The notes: a model not told the origin generated them from the letters alone. A DNA stretch of 64,000 nucleotides from Syntrophomonas sp. DTU018 (GCA_001513155.1 LFSR01000032.1:1-64000); one strand, 5' to 3'; positions 50,080-58,645 are shown, counted from the first letter of the stretch. Translations and numbers: made by a program.

Positions 50080-50898
50080 GTGAACAACCAACCCTGTATA
50101 GCATTAGTGCTGGGGGCAGGGAGCGCGCGGGGATTAGCCCATATTGGTGTTATCCAGGTGCTGCTGGAACACCAGGTGCCTTTTAATCTAATAGTGGGCA
50201 GCAGTATGGGAGCCATGATTGGAGGCATATATGCCTGCGGAACAGATATTTATATGCTGGACCGCCTGGTGGAATATATGAATCACGGAGTTCTCTATGA
50301 TGTTAACCTGCCCCGCTTGGGCTTCATGGCCGGCCGAAAAATCAGCGCTTTTTTAGATCTGCTTACCAAGAAGAAGACCTTTGATCAACTGGAAATACCC
50401 CTGCTGGTGGTGGCTACCGATTTAGTAACCGGCAAGCGGGTAGTTATAGACGAAGGATCAGTAGCCCAGGCTATCCGGGCCAGTATTTCCATTCCGGGGA
50501 TTTTCCGTCCCGTCCGGGATGGGGAAAGAATCCTGGTAGATGGTGCAGTTACCGATCGACTTCCAGTTATTCCCGCCCGGGAGCGGGGGGCAGATATTGT
50601 AATAGCGGTGGATGTAACTTTTGGTGAAGGCAAACAGGTGGTGATTCGCAATACCTGGGATGTAATCATGACTTCTCTGGAAATTTTGCAAAGACAGCAG
50701 TTTGATGCGGTATCATGCCAGGCGGACGTATTAATCCAGCCAGCCGTGGGAGGATACTTGCCCCAGGATTTTGATAGATCCGGGGAACTGGTTGATCTGG
50801 GAAGAGAAGCAGCATTGGCCAGAATAGAGGAGATCAAAGCAGTTATTCGCCGGTGGTGGGAGACGAATCACCAGTCACCCGCACCGGAGAAGCAGTAA
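50080..50898 (+). CDS. Patatin-like phospholipase (RssA/NTE family)
   Basis: 272-aa serine lipase-fold protein. Oxyanion loop GAGSARGLAHIG (near 12), the nucleophile Ser42 in VGSSMGAMIGG (GxSxG), and the catalytic Asp in VDGAVTDRLP (near 155) complete the dyad. It probably hydrolyses lipid acyl esters at the membrane. GTG 50080 follows AAGGGGG. Its 3' end overlaps the tmcAL 3' end by 56 bp in antisense. Confidence 0.9.
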   Translation: MNNQPCIALVLGAGSARGLAHIGVIQVLLEHQVPFNLIVGSSMGAMIGGIYACGTDIYMLDRLVEYMNHGVLYDVNLPRLGFMAGRKISAFLDLLTKKKTFDQLEIPLLVVATDLVTGKRVVIDEGSVAQAIRASISIPGIFRPVRDGERILVDGAVTDRLPVIPARERGADIVIAVDVTFGEGKQVVIRNTWDVIMTSLEILQRQQFDAVSCQADVLIQPAVGGYLPQDFDRSGELVDLGREAALARIEEIKAVIRRWWETNHQSPAPEKQ

Positions 50899-52114
50899 AA
50901 TCAAGTCCCCCTCTGCGCAGTGCGTGGTTGGGCAAGGCCAGGGCATACACGTCGGTAGCCATTATGTCCTGGGTAATCATTTCTTTTACGGCCGGTCCCC
51001 ATTTACCGTCAAAGGCAGCTTTTACCTGGCTTCCCCGGCTGAAGATGGGCAGACTTGACCTGCGCTGCATCTGCTGAAGAAGCTGCTGGCCCCGGGAGGA
51101 GAACGCCAGTACCCGGTGGTACAGAGGCCCGGTCTCATCGAAGGCTTCCATTTGCCGGGCGGAAATATTGAGCAGGGCGTAGATCAGTAAACGATTAATC
51201 TTGGTCATGTTATACCGCTTGGATTTGATTGACTGCCGCAGTTGATCAAGGGTACTAGAGCGCTGAGCAGATTCCTTGATACGGTATTCCAGTCCTTCGG
51301 TGATCTCATAGATCTTGCCCAATTCTTCCAGAGGCAGGGTACGCAGCCGGTAGAGAATCAAGGATGATAAATCCCGGTCAAACACCGGTCCTGCACCTCG
51401 TTCTATCTCCCGCTCCAATATCTGGCTGCTGGGCAGGGGGAGGGCTGTGCGCAGTTCAGCAATGTTATTACCCTGCATTAAAAACTGGCGGATGGCAGTG
51501 GCGCTGGCAAAGGGGCTGAGATCCGTACTATGGAAACTCCCCTGGCGCTTAACCGCAATAGGCTCGATATTTAGCTGCAGTTCTTTGATAACGCGCAGGT
51601 ATTCCAATGCTAAAATATTGTTAGGCTGGCTGAGCAAGTGCTCCAGGTGAGGATCGTCTTTAAACCAATCCCTGAGGGCATAAGAGCGGGCCACCGGGAA
51701 GCTGTATCCCTGGCTTAAATATGCTTTCAACCGGTCACGGTATTCGGCCGGTTCGTCAGCCAGCAGGTGGGCGATAGTTTTTAATTCCTGACAGTCCCCG
51801 CTTTCACTGCCGAAGGCCAGGTGGGTAACCAGGCCGGTTTGGGAAAGAAGCATTAATGCCGAACGGGCAAAATAGTAGGCGCTGCGTACCGAAAAAACCA
51901 GGGGAAGTTCAATGATCAGATCGGCTCCGCTGGATACAGCCATTTCTGCTCGAGCCCATTTGTTTACTAAAGCGGGTTCGCCTCGCTGCAGAAAATGGCC
52001 GCTCATTACGCAAATGATGGCTGCCTCCGGATAAAGCCTGCGAACCGATTCGATCAGGTAGCGATGACCATTGTGAAATGGGTTGTATTCGGCCACAATA
52101 CCTGTAACTATCAT
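50843..52114 (-). CDS. tmcAL: tRNA(Met) cytidine acetate ligase TmcAL (YlbM)
   Basis: Acetylates the wobble cytidine of elongator tRNA-Met using acetate and ATP. 423 aa. The HIGH-like nucleotidyl-transferase start is GIVAEYNPFHNGHRYLI; VMSGHFLQRGEPALVNKWARAEMA and LAFGSESGD follow, and the C-terminal domain has the KRYNMTKINRLLIYALL segment of this family. The ATG at 52114 starts directly at MIVTGIVAEYN. It is divergent from pta-ackA with a shared control region; acetate is both its substrate and the product of that operon. Confidence 0.93.
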   Translation of the reverse strand: MIVTGIVAEYNPFHNGHRYLIESVRRLYPEAAIICVMSGHFLQRGEPALVNKWARAEMAVSSGADLIIELPLVFSVRSAYYFARSALMLLSQTGLVTHLAFGSESGDCQELKTIAHLLADEPAEYRDRLKAYLSQGYSFPVARSYALRDWFKDDPHLEHLLSQPNNILALEYLRVIKELQLNIEPIAVKRQGSFHSTDLSPFASATAIRQFLMQGNNIAELRTALPLPSSQILEREIERGAGPVFDRDLSSLILYRLRTLPLEELGKIYEITEGLEYRIKESAQRSSTLDQLRQSIKSKRYNMTKINRLLIYALLNISARQMEAFDETGPLYHRVLAFSSRGQQLLQQMQRRSSLPIFSRGSQVKAAFDGKWGPAVKEMITQDIMATDVYALALPNHALRRGGLDFTASPVRVTGDSSPTTGE

Positions 52115-52136
52115 TCAGCTGATCTCCAATTGATTA

Positions 52137-52182
52137 ATAGTAGCATAAATTTTACCACTTGATTGGCACTTTATGCTAGAAT
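52137..52182. promoter_or_regulatory. Symmetric divergent promoter between tmcAL and pta
   Basis: TAGCATAAA (52141-52149) and TTTATGCTA (52170-52178) are perfect inverted copies 20 bp apart. Each arm is part of an extended -10: TGC-TAGAAT (52174-52182) toward pta and TGC-TACTAT (minus, 52145-52137) toward tmcAL. No -35 of normal spacing is visible on either side. Confidence 0.6.
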
Positions 52183-52240
52183 GGAGAAGAAACTGTGTAT
52201 TTTGAACAAAAATCTCTAGGTATTTAGGGGAGGTAGAAGG

Positions 52241-53233
52241 ATGAGTTTGCTTGCTGAGATTCGGGAAAAAGCTGCGAAAAGGGAACGCACTATTGTCTTG
52301 CCTGAAGGCACCGAAGAAAGGACCCTGCTGGCCATTAAGGCGATTGTGGACAATCGTATCGCCAGACCTATTCTGCTTGGTGACGAAGGTGAGGTCAAAG
52401 CTGCGGCCAGTAAAGTGGGAGCAGATATATCCGGAGCAGAAATTATAAATCCGGTGAAAGCTTCCTATTTTGATGATTTTGTTCAAGCATTCTATGAGAT
52501 GCGCAAGGACAAGGGTGTAGATCTGGATAAGGCCAAGAGCACCATGATGGATCCTCTGTACTTTGCTTCCATGATGGTCAAAATGGGTAAAGCCGACGGT
52601 GAAGTGGCTGGAGCAGAGAATACCACCGGCAATGTGTTACGGCCTGCTCTGCAGATTATAAAAACCGCTCCCGGCATTCCCGCTGTATCCGGCTCATTTA
52701 TTATGATTGTTCCCGACTGTGCATACGGCGATAATGGAATATTCGTTTTTGCCGATTGCGCTGTTACCATTGACCCAACCGCCGAACAGCTGGCAGCCTT
52801 TGCCAAGGCATCGGTTCAGACCGCCATTGAACTGTGCGGCATGAAAGAACCTAAAGTAGGAATGCTGTCCTTCTCCACCAAGGGAAGCGCCAGCCATGCT
52901 ACTGTAGATAAGGTGGTTGAGGCTACCCGCATTGCCAAAGAGAAATATCCTGATATCCAGGTTGACGGTGAATTCCAGGCCGATGCAGCAATGGTACCCA
53001 AGGTAGGCGCCTCTAAGGCTCCCGGTAGTCTGATTGCCGGACAATGCAATGTACTTATCTTCCCAGATATAAATGCCGGAAACATAGGTTATAAGCTAGT
53101 GCAGCGTTTAGCCAAAGCTGAAGCTATCGGACCGATCCTGCAGGGATTGGATAAACCGGTTAATGATTTGTCCCGTGGCTGCAGTGTTGAAGATATAGTT
53201 AATGTTGTGGCTATGACCGCTGTCAGAGCCTAG
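52241..53233 (+). CDS. pta: Phosphate acetyltransferase
   Basis: Converts acetyl-CoA and phosphate to acetyl phosphate. 330 aa, the short single-domain form. IVLPEGTEERTLLAIKAI near the start, EVAGAENTTGNVLRPALQIIKT, and VDGEFQADAAMVP and KAPGSLIAGQCNVLIFPDINAGNIGYK (shown in parts) with catalytic Ser/Arg/Asp positions conserved. ATG 52241 follows GGGGAGGT. With ackA 40 bp downstream it is the ATP-forming end of acetate production. Confidence 0.96.
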   Translation: MSLLAEIREKAAKRERTIVLPEGTEERTLLAIKAIVDNRIARPILLGDEGEVKAAASKVGADISGAEIINPVKASYFDDFVQAFYEMRKDKGVDLDKAKSTMMDPLYFASMMVKMGKADGEVAGAENTTGNVLRPALQIIKTAPGIPAVSGSFIMIVPDCAYGDNGIFVFADCAVTIDPTAEQLAAFAKASVQTAIELCGMKEPKVGMLSFSTKGSASHATVDKVVEATRIAKEKYPDIQVDGEFQADAAMVPKVGASKAPGSLIAGQCNVLIFPDINAGNIGYKLVQRLAKAEAIGPILQGLDKPVNDLSRGCSVEDIVNVVAMTAVRA

Positions 53234-53273
53234 TTAATTTGAAATTTTCTTATTAACTAAGGAGGTTAAATTG

Positions 53274-54473
53274 ATGAAAGTATTGGTAGTAAACGCAGGG
53301 AGTTCTTCCATTAAGTATCAGGTATTTGACATGACTGATGAGTCTGTTCTTGCCAAAGGTCTGGTGGACCGGGTCGGTATTCCCGGCACAACCCTTGAAC
53401 ATAAACCCGCTGGCAAAGACGAAGTGGTAATCAAGAAAGACCTGCCCGATCATACCGAAGGAATGAAATTGGTTCTGGAAGTTCTGGTCAATCCCGAGTA
53501 TGGCTGCATCAAGAGCATGGATGAGATTGGTGCAGTTGGGCACCGGGTGGTCCATGGCGGCGAAGAGTTTGCCAAGTCTGTAGTGGTAGACGATTATGTC
53601 AAGAAAGTTATCAGAGACTGCTTTGATATAGCTCCTTTGCATAACCCTCCCAACCTGATGGGAATTGAAGCCTGTCAAGCCCTGATGCCCAATGTCCCCC
53701 ATGTAGCTGTTTTTGACACTGCTTTCCATCAGACTATGGAACCCGCTAATTTCCTATATGCTCTCCCCTATGAGGCATATGAAAAATACAAGGTAAGAAG
53801 ATATGGCTTCCATGGAACCTCTCATTTCTATGTGTCCCACCGGGCTGCGGAAATGCTGGGCAAGCCCTATGAACAATGCAAGATTATTACCCTCCATCTG
53901 GGCAACGGTGCCAGCATGGCTGCCATAAAGGACGGCAAGGTCGTAGATACCTCCATGGGATTCACTCCGCTGGAAGGTCTGGTAATGGGAACCCGTTCCG
54001 GAGATATTGACCCCGCCATCGTATTCTTTTTGATGGAAAAACTGAATATGAATGCCCAGGAAGCCAACAACTATTTCAACAAGAAATCTGGTATGCTGGG
54101 TCTGTCCGGGGTATCCAATGACCTGCGGGATATTCTGGAAGCAGCCAGTTCCGGAAATGAGAGAGCCCAGGTTGCTCTGGAAGTATACTACAACCGGGTT
54201 AAAGGATATATCGGCAACTATATTGCCAAGCTGAATGGCTGCGATTGCCTGGTATTCACTGCCGGAGTCGGCGAAAACGGCTACGACGTACGTGAGAAGA
54301 TCTGTGAAAACCTGGATTACCTGGGAATCAAGTTAGATCCTGAGAAAAACAAAGTCCGCGGCAAAGAAGTAGACGTAGCTGCCGAAGATTCAAAAGTACG
54401 TATCTTCGTTATTCCCACCAATGAGGAATTGGTTATTGCCCGTGATACTTACAATCTGGCCAAGGCCCAGTAA
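53274..54473 (+). CDS. ackA: Acetate kinase
   Basis: Makes ATP and acetate from acetyl phosphate: substrate-level phosphorylation, the main ATP source of syntrophic fatty-acid oxidisers. 399 aa. VLVVNAGSSSIKYQVFD, GHRVVHGGEEF, FDTAFHQTM, RRYGFHGTSHFYV (His catalytic region), HLGNGASMAAIKDG, and FTAGVGENGYDVRE. ATG 53274 follows AAGGAGGT. Terminator behind it. Confidence 0.98.
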   Translation: MKVLVVNAGSSSIKYQVFDMTDESVLAKGLVDRVGIPGTTLEHKPAGKDEVVIKKDLPDHTEGMKLVLEVLVNPEYGCIKSMDEIGAVGHRVVHGGEEFAKSVVVDDYVKKVIRDCFDIAPLHNPPNLMGIEACQALMPNVPHVAVFDTAFHQTMEPANFLYALPYEAYEKYKVRRYGFHGTSHFYVSHRAAEMLGKPYEQCKIITLHLGNGASMAAIKDGKVVDTSMGFTPLEGLVMGTRSGDIDPAIVFFLMEKLNMNAQEANNYFNKKSGMLGLSGVSNDLRDILEAASSGNERAQVALEVYYNRVKGYIGNYIAKLNGCDCLVFTAGVGENGYDVREKICENLDYLGIKLDPEKNKVRGKEVDVAAEDSKVRIFVIPTNEELVIARDTYNLAKAQ

Positions 54474-54489
54474 GACATCCGAGACATTC

Positions 54490-54521
54490 ATGAGGCGGGG
54501 CAACCCGCCTCATTTGATGTT
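54490..54521 (+). terminator. Terminator hairpin after ackA
   Basis: ATGAGGCGGG (54490-54499) pairs with CCCGCCTCAT (54504-54513); the T-tract (TTGATGTT) is weak. Confidence 0.7.
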
Positions 54522-54540
54522 GGGCTAAAGCTGAGTTTTA

Positions 54541-54570
54541 TTGACAATACTAAGATGGGAAGACTATAAT
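54541..54570 (+). promoter_or_regulatory. Consensus sigma-A promoter of yceD-rpmF
   Basis: Perfect TTGACA (54541-54546), 18 bp, perfect TATAAT (54565-54570). The start codon is 29 bp later. Confidence 0.9.
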
Positions 54571-54599
54571 TAATCTGGTGTTTTTACGGAGTGTATGGT

Positions 54600-55106
54600 A
54601 TGAAAATTTACCTGAACATGCTAAAGCTCTCCCCCTATCAGCAACAAGACTTCCATATTGAAGAACCTGGTGACAATGAACTGCTGGATACTTGGGGAGG
54701 ACGATTCCTGCAACCGGTTGTGGTGGAAGGAAAAATAGAGCACAGCGGTAAAGATATTCATGCCCAGGGTAAAGTGCAAACGGTGGTTGAGCTTTACTGT
54801 TCACGTTGTTTAAAGCCCGTTACCTACAGCATTGACAGCAGCTTCTTCGCTGCAGTGGTTGATGAGAATTGCCAGAAAGACTTAAGCGAAACCGAAGAAG
54901 ATGTAGTTTTTCAAGGCGATGGTATTGCAGATCTGACTCCACTGGTGCAGGAAGTTATAATTTCCGATATACCTATAAGTGTTCTCTGCCAGGAAGAATG
55001 CCGGGGACTGTGCCCAAACTGTGGAAAGGATCTTAATACTGGTACCTGTAACTGCCGGGATGATAACATCGATCCACGGTGGGAAAAACTGAAGCAGCTT
55101 ACATAG
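54600..55106 (+). CDS. yceD: YceD family (DUF177) protein
   Basis: 168 aa. Two zinc-ribbon-like Cys pairs: CSRCLKPV (near 62) and CRGLCPNCGKDLN...CNC near the end (140-152). The family is nearly always encoded just before rpmF and is linked to 23S rRNA or ribosome accumulation. ATG 54600 is preceded by CGGAG. The gene ends 16 bp before rpmF. The strong consensus promoter fits a ribosome-related load. Confidence 0.92.
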   Translation: MKIYLNMLKLSPYQQQDFHIEEPGDNELLDTWGGRFLQPVVVEGKIEHSGKDIHAQGKVQTVVELYCSRCLKPVTYSIDSSFFAAVVDENCQKDLSETEEDVVFQGDGIADLTPLVQEVIISDIPISVLCQEECRGLCPNCGKDLNTGTCNCRDDNIDPRWEKLKQLT

Positions 55107-55122
55107 GGAGGAGGTTTTTTAG

Positions 55123-55293
55123 GTGGGAGTACCCAAAAGAAGACAATCCCATTCCCGTACCAGCAAAAGGCGGTCAGAATGGAGAAAAATAGAGAAACCT
55201 GGCCTGGTAGAATGTCCCCAGTGCCACGAATTAAAGATGCCTCACCGGGCATGTCTGGCCTGCGGGTATTATAAAGGGAAAAGCGTGATGTAA
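55123..55293 (+). CDS. rpmF: 50S ribosomal protein L32
   Basis: 56-aa ribosomal protein. GVPKRRQSHSRTSKRRSEW is the L32 N-terminus. The zinc ribbon has CPQCHE and CLACGYYKGK, the four-Cys form. GTG 55123 is 8 nt after GAGGAGGT. Co-transcribed with yceD, as in most bacteria. Confidence 0.97.
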   Translation: MGVPKRRQSHSRTSKRRSEWRKIEKPGLVECPQCHELKMPHRACLACGYYKGKSVM

Positions 55294-55310
55294 ATTGCTG
55301 ACCAGTTTAT

Positions 55311-55364
55311 AAAAAAAGTAAGGTATATAGTCTGGCTTACAGGCTTGTAGCTTACTTTTTTTTT
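55311..55364 (+). terminator. Terminator or attenuator before plsX
   Basis: AAAAAAAGTAAG (55311-55322) pairs with CTTACTTTTTTT (55351-55362), ending in a T-run and followed within 6 nt by the plsX ribosome site. No FapR-type operator was recognised. Confidence 0.65.
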
Positions 55365-55378
55365 AAGAGGAGGTTATT

Positions 55379-56329
55379 ATGCGTATTGCAGTTGATGCCA
55401 TGGGCGGTGACTATGCTCCCAGAGAAATCGTAGCCGGTGCTGTGCAGTGGGTGCAGCAGCATGGGGGCCAGATTATTCTGGTGGGTCCCGTTGAACAGCT
55501 GAACAAGGAACTGGCTAATTACGATTATGACCCGGCCAAGATAGAATTGGCTGAGGCCAGCCAGGTTATAGGCATGGATGAGTCGCCAGCCCTAGCCTTG
55601 CGCAAGAAAAAAGATGCTTCCATCGTGGTGGCTACCAAGTTGGTCAAAGAAGGACGAGCTGATGCCGTATTATCCTGTGGCAATACCGGTGCGCAAATGG
55701 CCGCAGCTATATTTATTCTGGGGCGGCTGCCCGGGATTGAAAGGCCGCCGGTGGTTGTGGCTCTGCCTAATGGACAGGGAAGCCACACAATACTGATAGA
55801 TGCCGGTGCCAATGTGGATTGTCGCCCCAAGCAGCTTCTGCACTTTGCCATATTAGGCAGTCTGTATGCCTCTTCGGTATTAAAGATCGCCAACCCCCGG
55901 GTAGCCCTTATCAACAATGGGCAGGAAGAGGGGAAAGGCAATCAGCTTACCCTGGAGGCTTATGAGCTTATTAAGAATCACAGCGGTCTTAACTTTACCG
56001 GCAACATAGAAGGCAGGGAATTGTTGTCCGGTCAGGCTGACGTAGTGGTATGTGATGGTTTTGTGGGCAATATTATTTTAAAAACCATTGAAGGATTGGC
56101 TATGTTTGTTGCCCAGGGCGTCAGCCGGGAACTGGGCTCGGTGCCGGCATTTTTTAAGCAGCTGGATTATACCCAGTATGGGGGAGCTCCCTTGCTGGGT
56201 GTGGATGGAATCAGCATAGTCTGCCATGGCAGTTCACGCCGGGAAGCTGTTTGCAACGGCCTGCAGGTTGCTGCTGACTGCGTTGCGAAAAATATAGTCA
56301 ATTTACAGAAGGAGTCCTTGGAAGTTTAG
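55379..56329 (+). CDS. plsX: Phosphate acyltransferase PlsX
   Basis: Forms acyl-phosphate from acyl-ACP for phospholipid synthesis. 316 aa. RIAVDAMGGDYAPREIVAGA start, SCGNTGAQMAAAIFILGRL, IDAGANVDCRP, NNGQEEGKGN and VVCDGFVGNIILKTIEG are all family signatures. ATG 55379 follows AGAGGAGGT. It leads the plsX-acpP-rnc-smc group. Confidence 0.97.
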   Translation: MRIAVDAMGGDYAPREIVAGAVQWVQQHGGQIILVGPVEQLNKELANYDYDPAKIELAEASQVIGMDESPALALRKKKDASIVVATKLVKEGRADAVLSCGNTGAQMAAAIFILGRLPGIERPPVVVALPNGQGSHTILIDAGANVDCRPKQLLHFAILGSLYASSVLKIANPRVALINNGQEEGKGNQLTLEAYELIKNHSGLNFTGNIEGRELLSGQADVVVCDGFVGNIILKTIEGLAMFVAQGVSRELGSVPAFFKQLDYTQYGGAPLLGVDGISIVCHGSSRREAVCNGLQVAADCVAKNIVNLQKESLEV

Positions 56330-56368
56330 AGAATGGCATATCCAAGCAATATAATCAGGAGGGATAGG

Positions 56369-56629
56369 ATGCAGGAGTTTCAGGAGTTTTTTGAGTTAGC
56401 CTGTAAACTGCTGGCTGAACAATTAGAGATTGACCCAGCGGATATTACTATGGACACCACTTTCGAATCAATTGATGCCGATTCCATTGATATTGTGGAA
56501 ATGATCATGGCTCTGGAAGACATATATGACGTAGAGTTCCCCGAGGAAGATCTGGAAGACTATCCCACCATGGGTGTGCTGGTTGAGGCGTTGTGGAGCT
56601 ATCTGCAACAGGTAAAAAATGAGAAGTAA
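56369..56629 (+). CDS. acpP: Acyl carrier protein
   Basis: 86 aa, acidic four-helix carrier. The phosphopantetheine site is Ser39 in DADSIDIVEM (DSxD instead of the common DSLD). The start ATG 56369 follows AGGAGGG; an in-frame ATG at 56333 has no site. It lies between plsX and rnc with no fab genes around, so it may serve phospholipid synthesis, or fatty acid synthesis encoded elsewhere. Overlaps rnc by 11 bp. Confidence 0.92.
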   Translation: MQEFQEFFELACKLLAEQLEIDPADITMDTTFESIDADSIDIVEMIMALEDIYDVEFPEEDLEDYPTMGVLVEALWSYLQQVKNEK

Positions 56630-57347
56630 TGATAAACGTATAGCAGCAGCTTTCTTAAAAGAACAATCAGTGCCCTGCCAGGACCTGGAGTTAATGGTGA
56701 ATGCCTTAACTCACCCGTCCTATGCCCAGGAGAGCAATTTAATCACCAACAATCAGCGCTTGGAATTCCTGGGTGATGCAGTGCTTAATTTTGTCGTAGC
56801 CGAGTACCTGTATACCCACTATCCCCAGCTGGCTGAAGGTGAGCTGACCAAAATACGGGCTCGAGTAGTGTGCGAACCGGCTCTGTGCAAAGTGGCTAAC
56901 CAGCTGAATCTGGGTCAGTACCTGCTTTTGGGCAAGGGAGAGGAAAAATCCGGGGGACGCCATCGCCAGTCGATCCTGGCTGATGCCATGGAAGCCGTTA
57001 TCGGCGCAGTGTACCTGGATCAGGGTTATGAAACAGTGCGCCAGTTTATCCTGAAACATCTGGAAGAAGATATTCAAAAGACGGAAGCAGGAGACCATTA
57101 CGATTATAAATCCCGCTTGCAAGAATTAGTCCAGGGCAAAAACCGGGACAATGTTACTTACAGTATTCTGCAAGAGACGGGTCCTGCTCATGACCGTACC
57201 TTTGTAGCCGGGGTTTTTTACCAGGACCGCTTGCTGGCTACCGGAGTGGGGCACAGCAAAAAAGAAGCCCAGCAGAGTGCCGCATGCAAAGTGCTGAGCA
57301 ACAAGCAACTGATTAACGCCATTATTGCGGAGAAAGTGAATGAATGA
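56619..57347 (+). CDS. rnc: Ribonuclease III
   Basis: Double-strand-specific endoribonuclease for rRNA and mRNA processing. 242 aa. Signature NQRLEFLGDAVLNFVVAEYL (near 45-64), second acidic site LADAMEAVIGAVYLDQG, and a C-terminal dsRBD (DYKSRLQELVQG...GVGHSKKEAQQSAA). ATG 56619 overlaps acpP and has only a weak site, pointing to coupling. Overlaps the next gene by 4 bp. Confidence 0.97.
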   Translation: MRSNDKRIAAAFLKEQSVPCQDLELMVNALTHPSYAQESNLITNNQRLEFLGDAVLNFVVAEYLYTHYPQLAEGELTKIRARVVCEPALCKVANQLNLGQYLLLGKGEEKSGGRHRQSILADAMEAVIGAVYLDQGYETVRQFILKHLEEDIQKTEAGDHYDYKSRLQELVQGKNRDNVTYSILQETGPAHDRTFVAGVFYQDRLLATGVGHSKKEAQQSAACKVLSNKQLINAIIAEKVNE

Positions 57348-58420
57348 AACGTACCCGCAACATTGCCATATTCATACCCCATTTAGGCTGTCCTTTTCGC
57401 TGTTGCTTCTGCCAGCAGCAGAGGATAAGCGATACCCTGCATTATCCTTCTCCTGCCCAGGTTAAAGACCATATTGAGACAGCTCTGAGTACTATACCTG
57501 CCGGTACCGATGTAGAGGTAGCTTTTTTCGGAGGTACTTTTACCTCGATACCGGAAAAAATGCAAAACGATTACCTGGAGTGTGCCCGGCCCTATTTGGA
57601 GAAAGGAAAGGTTAAAGGTATCAGGCTGTCCACCCGCCCTGATGCCATTGACGGGGAGCGGCTCAAAGAACTGAAAAGGCGCGGGGTTACAACTATAGAA
57701 TTGGGAGTCCAGTCTTTGGATACAGAGGTCTTGAGACTATCCGAGCGCGGTTACGAACCGGACCAGGTGGTTAAGGCCTGCCAGATGATCCATTATGCCG
57801 GTATCAGATTGGGAATTCAGCTGATGGTCGGCCTTCCCGGGGACAATTTCCGGAAGGATCTGGACACCACCCGGCAAGTCATTCAACTGCATCCTGACAT
57901 GGTACGAATATACCCGACCTTGGTAATAAAGGGAACAGAGCTGGAACAGGCTTTTCAGGAGGGCAGGTATCAGCCCCTCACTCTGGAAGAAGCAGTAGAC
58001 ATTACAGCCGCCATGTATATGCGCTTCAGGCGTGCTCACATCCCGGTAATACGTATGGGATTGCATCCCGGTGAAGAACTGCAGCGAACCGATACGGTAG
58101 TAGCCGGGCCTTTCCATCCTGCTTTTGGTGAACTGGTACTGCAAAAAGTGGCATTAGAGCAAGCCCGCTTTCTCATAAAGGCGTATTTGCCTACCGCTGA
58201 CAACCATCAAGCTCTTATTCTGTTTTGCCCGCCTCGTGAACTTTCCCAGTTAGTGGGACCCCAGCGCTCCAATATTCTTGCTTTGCAAAAAGAATTCGGA
58301 TTAAATGAGCTGGCGGTAAAAAGCGATGAAAGCCTGCCGTCCGGCAGTATCGGGGCCGGGAATCACCAGGGTATGACGGCAGTGCTGACCCGGGAACAAT
58401 ACCTGCAGTCCATTGACTAG
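57344..58420 (+). CDS. Elp3-like radical SAM protein
   Basis: 358-aa radical SAM enzyme commonly found between rnc and smc in Clostridia. The FeS/SAM motif is CPFRCCFC (CxxxCxxC, near residues 16-23), followed by VAFFGGTFTSIP, RPDAIDGERL, TIELGVQSLD and LMVGLPGDN, as in the Elp3/COG1243 class. The GNAT domain of true Elp3 is absent. A tRNA or other RNA substrate is guessed from the class. It starts within rnc (ATGA overlap). Confidence 0.87.
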   Translation: MKRTRNIAIFIPHLGCPFRCCFCQQQRISDTLHYPSPAQVKDHIETALSTIPAGTDVEVAFFGGTFTSIPEKMQNDYLECARPYLEKGKVKGIRLSTRPDAIDGERLKELKRRGVTTIELGVQSLDTEVLRLSERGYEPDQVVKACQMIHYAGIRLGIQLMVGLPGDNFRKDLDTTRQVIQLHPDMVRIYPTLVIKGTELEQAFQEGRYQPLTLEEAVDITAAMYMRFRRAHIPVIRMGLHPGEELQRTDTVVAGPFHPAFGELVLQKVALEQARFLIKAYLPTADNHQALILFCPPRELSQLVGPQRSNILALQKEFGLNELAVKSDESLPSGSIGAGNHQGMTAVLTREQYLQSID

Positions 58421-58439
58421 CACGCTAACCACGGCTTGG

Positions 58440-58645
58440 CAGGAGTATTAGCCGGCTCGCTCCGGTACTCCTCGCCTGCAACACATCGGCTTACTTCGGT
58501 GCGAAGGGGACCGCTCGTAATTCAGCATCCATGCACTCAGTACTCGCTGCTCGAAACGTCCTGTTTCTCGCTCCCCTTGGCAGCCCTCAGTTGCGCCGTG
58601 AGTTGCAACGGCTCGTCGTAAGTCGCTCGCCGGCTAATACTCCTG
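58440..58645 (+). repeat. Full copy of the 210-bp palindromic repeat
   Basis: 206 bp bounded by a perfect 17-bp terminal inverted repeat, CAGGAGTATTAGCCGGC and GCCGGCTAATACTCCTG. The inside forms an imperfect palindrome (GCGAAGGGGA against TCCCCTTGGC; CCTGCAAC against GTTGCAACGG). It is nearly identical to the reverse complement of 46307-46521 and, in its left half, to 16794-16870. Confidence 0.9.

Noticed and set aside
58436-58621. Open frame inside the repeat before birA
   Set aside because: It is the translation of a palindromic non-coding repeat that also occurs elsewhere in inverted orientation.
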